From positions 94,900 through 158,899 of the forward strand of contig DISM01000001.1 in NCBI GenBank assembly GCA_002421805.1: a stretch of DNA of 64,000 bases, read 5' to 3'. Source of the DNA: Candidatus Omnitrophica bacterium UBA6210 (GTDB taxonomy: Bacteria; Omnitrophota; Gorgyraeia; Velamenicoccales; Velamenicoccaceae). The notes under the pieces are model-generated. The model saw nothing but the letters and a program-made list of their open reading frames with translations, had not been told where the DNA came from and searched no databases. The position numbers and the translations under genes were made by a program. Positions 42,434 through 49,772 of the stretch are shown piece by piece. The stretch's first letter is position 1; each line of letters starts with the position of its first letter.

Positions 42434-43912
42434 TTACACGTTAAACCACGACGCGACGAGCGATTTGCCGCCCGGCGTCAGATCGACATTGACATGCTTG
42501 ACCTGCGTCAATTCGCACAGGCCCTCTTTGCCTAATTCCCGGCCGAAACCGCTCTGCTTGTAGCCGCCGAAAGGCGCTTCGTTGTAAAACACGCCGAAGG
42601 TATTGACCCAGACCGTGCCCGCGCGCAGCCTCCTGGCCACCGTCGCAGCCCTGCTCACATCTTTTGTCCAGATCATGGCGGCCAGGCCGTACACCGTGTC
42701 GTTGGCGACACTCACAGCCTCCTCGGCATCCCTGACCTTGATGACCGACAGGACGGGCCCGAAGATCTCCTCCTGGGCGATACGCATGCTGTTGTCCACA
42801 TCGGCAAAGATGGTCGGCTCGACATAGAAACCCCGGCGCAGGTCTTTCGGCACGCCGCCGCCGGCCATCAGCTTCGCTTCTTTTTTCCCGATGGCCATAT
42901 AATCCAGGACGGTTTTCTTTTGCCTGTCGCTGACCAAAGGACCTATATCCGTTGCCGGATCTTCCGGCGAACCGATTTTGAGTTTCCTCGTCTTCTCAAC
43001 CAAAAGCTCGACGCACTTGTCATAAATGGATTCCTCGACCAGGAGCCGGGATCCGGCCACGCACATCTGCCCCTGGTTCATGAAGATCGCGCACAAGGAG
43101 CCGTTGACGGCCGTCTCCAGGTCGCAATCCGCAAAAAGGATATTCGGCGATTTTCCGCCGCATTCCAGAGAAAGTCTTTTCAGGTTCGCAGAAGCCGTCT
43201 TCATCACGTCCCGGCCGACCTCGGTCGACCCGGTGAAAGAAAGCATATCGACATCCATGGATGCGGCCAGGCCGTGCCCCAACAGGCGGCCTTCGCCCGT
43301 AACGATATTAACGACGCCGGGTGGCAAATCCACTTCCTTAAAAATCTTGGCCAGCTCCAGGCAGCTCAACGAGGCCTCCTGTGAAGGCTTCAGGACAAGG
43401 GTGTTACCTAAAATAATACCGGAGGCGATCTTCCAGGCCGCCATCAGAAACGGATAATTCCACGGGATGACGGCGCCCACGACGCCTACGGGCTCCCGCA
43501 GCGTATAGCTCATGGCCGGCGCCGGGACCGCGATCGTTTCGCCTTTGATTTCAGAGGCCGCGCCGGCAAAATACTCGTAAGCATTGGCAGCGATCGGGAT
43601 ATCGATGAAAGTGGTCTGCTTGGTCGTCTTGCCGGTGTCCTGCGTCTCGATTCTCGCAAGCTCATAGGCGCGTTCCCGGATCAACTGCGCCACGCGCACA
43701 AGGACCTGCGCCCGTTCAGGCAGAGACATCATCGGCCACTCGCCCTGCGCATAGGCCAGGCGCGCCGCGCGCACGGCTTCCTCGAGATCCGCCATCCCTG
43801 CTTTCGGAAACGAGGCTATCTTTTCTTCGGTGGCCGGATTAACGCTGTCTAAACGCGCCCCATCCTGGGCATCGCAAAATTTTCCATTGATATACATCCG
43901 GTACTGTTCCAT
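42434..43912 (-). CDS. NAD(P)-dependent aldehyde dehydrogenase
   Basis: The 492-residue enzyme has IPWNYPFLMAAWKIA, the Glu motif LECGGKSPNIL and the catalytic Cys in NQGQMCVAGSRL. The substrate cannot be read from the sequence. Its gene follows the class II aldolase gene by 12 bases. In the 5'-deoxyadenosine salvage (DHAP shunt) route that aldolase would release acetaldehyde, or methylthioacetaldehyde from MTA, which this enzyme could oxidise. Confidence 0.92.
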   Translation of the reverse strand: MEQYRMYINGKFCDAQDGARLDSVNPATEEKIASFPKAGMADLEEAVRAARLAYAQGEWPMMSLPERAQVLVRVAQLIRERAYELARIETQDTGKTTKQTTFIDIPIAANAYEYFAGAASEIKGETIAVPAPAMSYTLREPVGVVGAVIPWNYPFLMAAWKIASGIILGNTLVLKPSQEASLSCLELAKIFKEVDLPPGVVNIVTGEGRLLGHGLAASMDVDMLSFTGSTEVGRDVMKTASANLKRLSLECGGKSPNILFADCDLETAVNGSLCAIFMNQGQMCVAGSRLLVEESIYDKCVELLVEKTRKLKIGSPEDPATDIGPLVSDRQKKTVLDYMAIGKKEAKLMAGGGVPKDLRRGFYVEPTIFADVDNSMRIAQEEIFGPVLSVIKVRDAEEAVSVANDTVYGLAAMIWTKDVSRAATVARRLRAGTVWVNTFGVFYNEAPFGGYKQSGFGRELGKEGLCELTQVKHVNVDLTPGGKSLVASWFNV

Positions 43913-43924
43913 AAAATCCCTCTT

Positions 43925-44920
43925 TTATTTGACCGGGACACTCGTCCACAAATCGAAAAGCCGGTTGAACGACACATACCAGCGCGATATCTTGGCGAAA
44001 TCCCCTTTAAGTTTCAGCTTCTTCTGCGTCGTCGCGGCAAAGGGGTCGAGCTGGCGCTTGAAGATCGCGCGCCAGTAATCCGCCTTGCCGGAGATCACGA
44101 ATTCGGCATCGACGACTTTGTCCGTGAAATCCTTGATCCCGCCTCCGGAAAAATGGAAGCAGTATGCTGTCTGGGTCTCATCCAGCACGACCGCCAGTTT
44201 CGTCTCCAGGTTCGTCTGCAGGGCCATCTGGCGGAACTGGGCGTCCTCATTCACCAGGCGCACGATCTGGGATATCTGCTCCGTTGAAAACAACTCAAAT
44301 GTCCCGGCTGAAGGCGCGGCTGCTGTCGCTTCAGGACCTGCAGGCGCCGCGGGCCTGTCCTTCCCGGTATAGAGGTCTTTGATGCAGGCGATCTTCACCG
44401 CCTCTTCCAAGGTCTGCGCCAGAAAAAACGCGTCTTCCAGGGTTTCCCCGACCGCAACAACTCCATGGTGTTTCAAAACAACGATATTGCTGTTCTTGAG
44501 CGCCTCGATCACCGGCATGATATCGGTGATCGTCGGAGTCTTCTGGTCGATCACCGGCACGTCCCCCAAGACGAGCCGCGTCTCAAAAGTATCAAAGGCG
44601 ATCTTGTCATGTGCGGCGAAATAGCCATTGCAGAACGTCGGATGCACATGGACGACAGCCTTGGCATCCAGGTATTGATAAACGCTCGTATGGAATAATT
44701 TTTCGGACGAGGGAACGAACCCCTTGACCATCGCTTCACCGCTCATGCGGATCGCGCAGACATCTTCGGCCTTGAGCGCGCCTAAACAGGTGCCGCGGCC
44801 CGTGATAAGGATGGTCTTCTCGTCAACGCGCATGCTTAAATTGCCGGATGCGCCGCCGGAAAGGTCTTTCTCCCAGATCCACTTACCGATACGGATAATC
44901 TCGTCTATCTTCTTCTGCAT
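43925..44920 (-). CDS. Class II aldolase fused to an SCP2-like domain
   Basis: Residues 1-195 are a fuculose-phosphate-aldolase-type class II aldolase: SGGASGNLSMR, SSEKLFHTSVY (catalytic Glu), zinc ligands VVHVHPTF and LKHHGVV. An Ala/Pro-rich linker (about 195-212) leads to a C-terminal SCP2/sterol-carrier domain (about 215-331; FELFSTEQISQIV, YCFHFSGGGIKDF, GKADYWRAIFKRQ). With MtnA and a nucleoside phosphorylase upstream, the aldolase half fits Ald2, which splits 5-deoxyribulose-1-phosphate into DHAP and acetaldehyde. The lipid-binding half is unexpected for that role. Confidence 0.85.
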   Translation of the reverse strand: MQKKIDEIIRIGKWIWEKDLSGGASGNLSMRVDEKTILITGRGTCLGALKAEDVCAIRMSGEAMVKGFVPSSEKLFHTSVYQYLDAKAVVHVHPTFCNGYFAAHDKIAFDTFETRLVLGDVPVIDQKTPTITDIMPVIEALKNSNIVVLKHHGVVAVGETLEDAFFLAQTLEEAVKIACIKDLYTGKDRPAAPAGPEATAAAPSAGTFELFSTEQISQIVRLVNEDAQFRQMALQTNLETKLAVVLDETQTAYCFHFSGGGIKDFTDKVVDAEFVISGKADYWRAIFKRQLDPFAATTQKKLKLKGDFAKISRWYVSFNRLFDLWTSVPVK

Positions 44921-44924
44921 ATCC

Positions 44925-45413
44925 TCATTCTCCCGCCCTACAGCCTTGCGTGCGGCCGATAAGGCCCATCGGCACTTCTTCCAGCAAGGGAACGTAAGTC
45001 TTGATCTTCGACGACGTCACCTTGATCCCCGCGATCTTCAACAGATCGGCGGCCTTCGCCTGACGCGGTAGGACGAAGACCACCCCGTCGTGCAAAACGA
45101 CCGGGATCCGATGGGTGCGGGCGCAGAGGGCCGCGATCAGGGAACCTGTGCGGCAAAGCGCGACATCGTTTTTCCGGCCTTGCGAAAAGATATGGACGGC
45201 GCTCACGAGCTTCCTTTCCATGCAAAACGCCATCATGTTATCACAGATGACGACCGGCTGGACGCGGCGTTTCAATAATTCTCTTGCCACGTCCGTCATG
45301 CCTTCCAAGCCGGGCCGCAATTCCGCCACAAAGGTCTTTTTCACTTTGAGGTCACCGTAAAAACCATTCTGCGGCACGCCGAAAATAAGAGGTATTTGTT
45401 GTCTTATAAGCAT
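44925..45413 (-). CDS. Half-length eIF2B/MtnA-like domain protein
   Basis: The 162-residue protein resembles only the C-terminal Rossmann half of MtnA/eIF2B. It has FVAELRPGLEGMTDVARELL (compare ETRPYFQGSRLTAWEL in the neighbour), VQPVVICDNMMAFCM, and RTGSLIAALCARTHRIPVVL in place of NKIGTYQIALLAGHFGIP. The catalytic Asp motif GSDRS is replaced by FSQGRKN, so isomerase activity is unlikely. It sits between mtnA and the aldolase gene. It may form a regulatory or structural complex with MtnA. Confidence 0.72.
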   Translation of the reverse strand: MLIRQQIPLIFGVPQNGFYGDLKVKKTFVAELRPGLEGMTDVARELLKRRVQPVVICDNMMAFCMERKLVSAVHIFSQGRKNDVALCRTGSLIAALCARTHRIPVVLHDGVVFVLPRQAKAADLLKIAGIKVTSSKIKTYVPLLEEVPMGLIGRTQGCRAGE

Positions 45414-45457
45414 CTGCCAGATCCTTCGTCGCTTTGCTCCTCAGGACCGACCATCTT

Positions 45458-46426
45458 TCAAGATGGGCGGATCGCAATATGTTTTGTCACCAACTGATGC
45501 GGCACGACATCGAAACCCGGATAAAAAGCGGCCGTGCCCGCAGGCGCAAGCTTCTTGCCGGCAAAACGCAGGATCTCTTCGTCCCGGCGCACCTCGATCG
45601 GGATCTCGCGGCCCGAGCTTAATTTGTCCGACGACTGGACAAGCACGTAAAAAGGGATACCGAAATGCCCGGCCAAAAGAGCGATCTGATATGTTCCTAT
45701 CTTGTTGGCGAAGTCGCCGTTGGCCGCGGAACGATCGGAGCCGACAAGGACGCAATCCACGTCGCCATCGCTCATGACCTTGGCCGCCGCATTGTCCGGG
45801 ATAAGCGTCACATCAAAACCCTCCCGCTTCAGTTCCCAGGCTGTCAGCCGCGACCCCTGAAAATAAGGCCGTGTTTCTGTTGCCAGGAAGCGAATCTTCT
45901 TTTTTGCCTTTCGGCAGAACTCTGCGACAAGAGGCAATTCGCCCGAAACATTGCAGTGTGTCAAGACCGTGGCGCCGTCCTTGATCAAGGCGGCGGCTTC
46001 TTGGGCCCTCTGATACCTCTTTTGCCTGATCCCCTGCTCCAAGAAACCGTTCATGGCCGAAATAAAATCCTGGCGGAACCGGGGACTCCCCAAGACCTTG
46101 CGCGCGATACCCAGCACCATACCGGTCACTTCCTCAAAAGGAAACGTGGGACGGCTCCTGTTGAAGGCCCCCGCCACGCGCTCGAGCAAACGCATCTGCG
46201 CGTCTACGGACAGGCCCTGCGCCTTCTGTATCTCGAGCATAAAAGCATAACAGACAGTCAGGAACTGCCCGAAGGCGCGCGTTTTCATCGTCACGACGGC
46301 GTCAATCGCCTGATGATAATGGCGAACCTTGAGGTAGACAACCCGCTGCGGGATCTTTGTCTCGTCTAAGATATAAAGTGTTCTGCCCTTCAGGTGCACG
46401 GGCCAAAAAAGAACAGATTCTTTCAT
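45458..46426 (-). CDS. mtnA: Methylthioribose-1-phosphate / 5-deoxyribose-1-phosphate isomerase
   Basis: The 322-residue MtnA-family protein keeps the active-site Cys (VLTHCNVSG), RPYFQGSRLTAWELKREG, DNAAAKVMS, the catalytic Asp in LVGSDRSAANGDFANKIGTY and FYVLVQSSDKL. Its N-terminal part is shorter and unusual for the family. Next to a nucleoside phosphorylase and a class II aldolase gene, the substrate is likely 5-deoxyribose-1-phosphate from 5'-deoxyadenosine, methylthioribose-1-phosphate, or both. The start at 46426 was preferred over one inside the upstream gene. Confidence 0.88.
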   Translation of the reverse strand: MKESVLFWPVHLKGRTLYILDETKIPQRVVYLKVRHYHQAIDAVVTMKTRAFGQFLTVCYAFMLEIQKAQGLSVDAQMRLLERVAGAFNRSRPTFPFEEVTGMVLGIARKVLGSPRFRQDFISAMNGFLEQGIRQKRYQRAQEAAALIKDGATVLTHCNVSGELPLVAEFCRKAKKKIRFLATETRPYFQGSRLTAWELKREGFDVTLIPDNAAAKVMSDGDVDCVLVGSDRSAANGDFANKIGTYQIALLAGHFGIPFYVLVQSSDKLSSGREIPIEVRRDEEILRFAGKKLAPAGTAAFYPGFDVVPHQLVTKHIAIRPS

Positions 46427-46455
46427 TAATTTTGCCTCTACCGAGGTATTATTCC

Positions 46456-47208
46456 TTATGACCCTTGCGCCAGCTTCTTGACGGCATCCAGGCACACCTT
46501 GACCACCCTGGCCTCGGCCTCGTAATAATCCGGGTTGATGAAACCGAGCTCCCCGGTGATCAGATTATCGCTGACGGCTGAGATCGAGGCGGCCTTGACA
46601 TTGTTCAATTGCGCGATCGTCAGAAGAGCGCTCGACACCATATCAACGGCTACGGCCCCTTCTTTTCTCACCTTTTCGATCAGCTCGCGGGTCTCGCGCA
46701 ACAACGCATCCGTCGTCCAAATCAGCCCTTTGCGGATAGAGACTTCGTTTTCCTTGGCCGTTGTCTCCAGGGCCGCCGTCACAGACACATCCGTCACAGT
46801 CTTATAATCCTTGTCCACGTAATAGGGCGTTACACCGTCGCCGCGCACGACACCCGTGGCCAAAACGACATCGCCGACCTTGATGGTCTCATCCAGGGCG
46901 CCGCAGGAACCGGCCCGGATGATACACTCGACCTTTCCGGCACAGAGGATCTCGGCGATGATCGCGGAATCCGGCGAGAACCGCCCGCCGTTGCCGACGG
47001 CGATCTTGATGCCCTCATAAAAACCCGTGTACATCGTATATTCAAAAAAGGAAAAGCTCTTGACCGGTTTTTCCAGATACTCCAGGATCGCATCCCGGCG
47101 CTCGGCCGTGCCCGGAATAATGGCATACTTGCCGAAATCGCCCGGCCTGACCTGAACCATACCCAGAAGATCCTGCCCCGTCAAGTGAATGTCTTTCTTC
47201 ATCTGCAT
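46456..47208 (-). CDS. NP-I family nucleoside phosphorylase
   Basis: The 250-residue protein has the phosphorylase layout of the uridine/purine phosphorylase family: YAIIPGTAERRDAILEYL, NGGRFSPDSAIIAEIL, IIRAGSCGALD, and VAVDMVSSALLTIA where the family usually has an E-M-E substrate motif. It cleaves a nucleoside with phosphate. Upstream of mtnA the likely substrate is 5'-deoxyadenosine or MTA, yielding adenine and a pentose-1-phosphate. Its ribosome site AAGGAG is the end of a hairpin element. Confidence 0.85.
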   Translation of the reverse strand: MQMKKDIHLTGQDLLGMVQVRPGDFGKYAIIPGTAERRDAILEYLEKPVKSFSFFEYTMYTGFYEGIKIAVGNGGRFSPDSAIIAEILCAGKVECIIRAGSCGALDETIKVGDVVLATGVVRGDGVTPYYVDKDYKTVTDVSVTAALETTAKENEVSIRKGLIWTTDALLRETRELIEKVRKEGAVAVDMVSSALLTIAQLNNVKAASISAVSDNLITGELGFINPDYYEAEARVVKVCLDAVKKLAQGS

Positions 47209-47218
47209 AGTGAACTCC

Positions 47219-47336
47219 TTAATCTCGCCATGGGCGAGATTAACTCCTCGCGTATCTTGTCAATATCTGGATGCCCGCCCGAGCCCTGCGAGGACTGGTC
47301 GCAGACAGATATTGACAAGATGCAAACGCGAGGAGT
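47219..47336 (-). repeat. Long hairpin element upstream of the phosphorylase gene
   Basis: Small stem TAATCTCGCC (47220-47229)/GGCGAGATTA (47233-47242) is followed by ACTCCTCGCGT (47243-47253)/ACGCGAGGAGT (47326-47336) and ATCTTGTCAATATCTG (47254-47269)/CAGATATTGACAAGAT (47306-47321). The loop carries the shared core with GAGGACTGG. The arms differ from the 62211 copy at many positions, yet pair perfectly here. Confidence 0.85.
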
Positions 47337-47392
47337 AAGGTTAATTTCCTTATTTTTGCCTATAACAGGTTATTCATCACGAAAGTGAATTA

Positions 47393-47412
47393 CCACCGAC
47401 TAAAGTCGGTGG
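47393..47412. repeat. Compact palindrome resembling an IS200/IS605-type end
   Basis: CCACCGAC-TAAA-GTCGGTGG is a perfect 8-bp stem with a four-base loop, in the gap after the acyl-CoA ligase gene. Such short palindromes mark the ends of IS200/IS605 elements and related PATE repeats. No transposase is present in the window. Similar hairpins occur at 38409 and 53051. Confidence 0.5.
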
Positions 47413-47424
47413 CTTAGGTTAGAG

Positions 47425-48957
47425 TTAACATTCCTCCCCCACGTTCACGTCATTCTGCCTCAACGCCGCCTTGTCGATCTTGCCGGTGCGCGTCTTGGGC
47501 ATGGCCTCGGCGAAAACGACCGTATGGGGGACCTTGAAATGCGCCAGATGCTGGCGACAGAATTGTTTGACGTCCTGATCGGTAAGCGATACGCCTGCCT
47601 TAAGGACGACGAATGCCTTGAGCGCCTCTCCGCGCAGGGCATCGGAAACGCCGATGACCCCGACCTCCGCGACAGAGGGATGTTTATGGATCGCCTCTTC
47701 GATCTCCGCCGGAAAAACGATCTGACCGGAGACCTTCACCATATCTTTTTTGCGGCCGGCGATATAATACATGCCCTCTTTATCCCGGCGGCCCAGGTCG
47801 CCCGTGTGGAACCACCCGTCGCGCAGAACCTCGGCGGTCAGGGCGGCATCCTTGTAATAACCGTCCATGACCACCCAGCTCTTCAGGACGATCTCTCCGA
47901 TCTCGCCCTCCCCGACTTCTTTGTCGTCATCGTCGACCAGCCGGATGCTGATCCAGGGGGCCGGTCTGCCGATGGATTCGATCTTTTCCGACCCCATCGG
48001 CGTCACGATATTCGGGGCATTCGTCTCGGTCAACCCCCAGCCGTTGAGCAGTTTGGCATTCGGACAGTAGGTCTTGAAACGGCGAATAGCATCGGGCGAG
48101 TTCGGGGCGCCGAAGATATTGACCCAGCGGATGCTGGAAAGGTCGTATTTCTCAAATTCCTTCAGGTGTAAAAGGGCATAATACATCGACGGCACCATAT
48201 GGAAACAGGTCACCTTGTATTTTTCTATGTTTTTGAGATACTCGACGGGAACAAAGCGTTCCATGAGGACAAGCGTGATGCCGTAAAAAATACAATTCTG
48301 CAGATACACCAGGCCGCCTCCGTGCGACAGGGGCAGCGCCGACAATTTCACGTCGGCCGGCGTCAGATCCACAAAGAACTCCATCGCTGCCGGCGCGGCG
48401 CCCAGATGGCGGTAGTTCAACAAGACCCCCTTGGGCCGGCCGGTCGACCCGGAAGTATAAAGGATCAACGCAGGGTCCGATTCCCGGATGGCCGACGACG
48501 GCGCCTCACAGGACCCCCGGCTGATGAAATCCTCAAAGACAAGATACCCCTCTTTGCGTTCGCGCACAAGAAGGATGTTCGTGAGTTTCGGCACGCGCGC
48601 CCTGATGTTCTCCAAAGATACGTCGGGCCTGCTCTTGGCGATGAGAAGGACTGAATCCGAATGGTTTAGACAGGCTTCCAGCTCGTCGTTCTTCAGCATG
48701 AAATCAAAAGGAACGACGGCGGCGCCGATAGAAAAAAGGGCCAGGTAAGAGTAGATGTATTCCGGCCAGTTCGGCAGATACAGGGCGACCTTGTCGCCTT
48801 TCTTTATTCCTGAAGCCGCCAGATTGTTGGCAAGCCTAAAGACCTTGTCTTTGAGCTCGCCGAACGAGATTACCTGGCCCTCAAAAATAATGGCGGCTTT
48901 CTTTGGAAAAGCAGCCGCCTGTTTTGTCACCAGATCACGGATCGATTCTATTGCCAT
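47425..48957 (-). CDS. Acyl-CoA synthetase / AMP-dependent ligase
   Basis: The 510-residue adenylate-forming enzyme has LILYTSGSTGRPKGVLL (P-loop-like A3), NGWGLTETNAP (A5), WFHTGDLGRRDKEGMYYIAGRKKDMVK-type A7-A8 (given as WFHTGDLG and YYIAGRKKDM) and PKTRTGKIDKAALR with the catalytic Lys (A10). It activates a carboxylic acid to a CoA thioester. It is the first gene of the PKS-like row, directly behind the palindromic promoter at 49077-49116, so it may supply the starter unit. Confidence 0.93.
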   Translation of the reverse strand: MAIESIRDLVTKQAAAFPKKAAIIFEGQVISFGELKDKVFRLANNLAASGIKKGDKVALYLPNWPEYIYSYLALFSIGAAVVPFDFMLKNDELEACLNHSDSVLLIAKSRPDVSLENIRARVPKLTNILLVRERKEGYLVFEDFISRGSCEAPSSAIRESDPALILYTSGSTGRPKGVLLNYRHLGAAPAAMEFFVDLTPADVKLSALPLSHGGGLVYLQNCIFYGITLVLMERFVPVEYLKNIEKYKVTCFHMVPSMYYALLHLKEFEKYDLSSIRWVNIFGAPNSPDAIRRFKTYCPNAKLLNGWGLTETNAPNIVTPMGSEKIESIGRPAPWISIRLVDDDDKEVGEGEIGEIVLKSWVVMDGYYKDAALTAEVLRDGWFHTGDLGRRDKEGMYYIAGRKKDMVKVSGQIVFPAEIEEAIHKHPSVAEVGVIGVSDALRGEALKAFVVLKAGVSLTDQDVKQFCRQHLAHFKVPHTVVFAEAMPKTRTGKIDKAALRQNDVNVGEEC

Positions 48958-49028
48958 GGAATTATCCCGTATAATTATTTAAGGTAAAAGCCGCCGCAGC
49001 GGATGAACCTAAAATTTTGATCGTGATT

Positions 49029-49045
49029 ATCCGCCGGAGGCGGAT
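49029..49045. repeat. Small GC hairpin in the acyl-CoA ligase leader
   Basis: ATCCGCC-gga-GGCGGAT forms a 7-bp stem inside the 5' leader of the ligase gene, between promoter and ribosome site. A similar small hairpin abuts the ribosome site in the long elements. Confidence 0.5.
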
Positions 49046-49076
49046 GGCCCTAAAATAAAACTAAGGTAGGCCAAAA

Positions 49077-49116
49077 TAATTAGTAAAATTTTACTAATTA
49101 AATTTTAGTATGTCAA
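49077..49116 (-). promoter_or_regulatory. Promoter with 24-bp palindromic operator, probable PadR site
   Basis: Minus-strand TTGACA (49116-49111) and TAAAAT (49093-49088) are 17 bases apart, a near-consensus sigma-70 promoter reading toward the acyl-CoA ligase gene. A perfect 24-bp palindrome, TAATTAGTAAAA and its mirror (49077-49100), covers the -10. A repressor bound here would block polymerase. The padR gene just upstream (49209-49772) is the obvious candidate for that repressor. Confidence 0.8.
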
Positions 49117-49208
49117 GAATTATTATTGTTTTGTTTTAACAAAATCATAAAAGTATACATTTCAATTGGTTGTGTTGATTTTACTCCAGATGTGCCACAT
49201 CGATGATT

Positions 49209-49772
49209 TTACAACGAGGTATGGGGCCATTCGGGGATGCTGATGTTCTTGTTAGCAAGCTCCTGGCTGACGTTCTGAATGAACTTCTTTTCGGCGCGCA
49301 GGAGTTCCAGATTATGCTCGACGATAGAATGCAGGTGGTAAGACGATTTCACCTGGAGTTGTTCCGAAAGCCTCTCGAGGGCATCCTCCACCTTTGAAAG
49401 GACCCGTATCCTGCCCCTGAGCCGGCGCAAGGCCACATCCGACGGAAGTGAGGGCAGAAAATAGAGGGCGACGTCAATGCTGAAATTCGGGCGATCAGCG
49501 GTCAAAAGACTTTTCGTCAATAGCTGCTGGAAACGTTCATGCCCCTTGGGCGTCAGGCTGTAGATGAACTTCTCGGGCCTCGTGCCGCCGACACTCACCT
49601 TTTTCTTGAGATAGCCTTTCTTCTCGAGAAGATTCAGGGAATAATAGATCGATTCGACTTCCAGCGCGGCAAACGTGCTGATCACGTCTTTGATCTGTTT
49701 TTTGATCTCGTAGCCGTGCCGCGGCTTGTCTTCCAGAAGCCCCAGGATGATCAATTCCTGCTCAATCTTCAT
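49209..49772 (-). CDS. PadR-family transcriptional regulator
   Basis: The 187-residue protein has the PadR winged helix (EQELIILGLLEDKPRHGYEI, IYYSLNLLEKKGYLKKKVS) and a C-terminal helical dimerisation region of the Vir_act_alpha_C type. PadR proteins repress genes for phenolic-acid or drug response and usually sense aromatic or lipophilic ligands. The start overlaps the accA stop by 11 bases. The protein likely controls the acyl-CoA ligase/polyketide row through the palindrome at 49077-49100. Confidence 0.9.
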   Translation of the reverse strand: MKIEQELIILGLLEDKPRHGYEIKKQIKDVISTFAALEVESIYYSLNLLEKKGYLKKKVSVGGTRPEKFIYSLTPKGHERFQQLLTKSLLTADRPNFSIDVALYFLPSLPSDVALRRLRGRIRVLSKVEDALERLSEQLQVKSSYHLHSIVEHNLELLRAEKKFIQNVSQELANKNISIPEWPHTSL

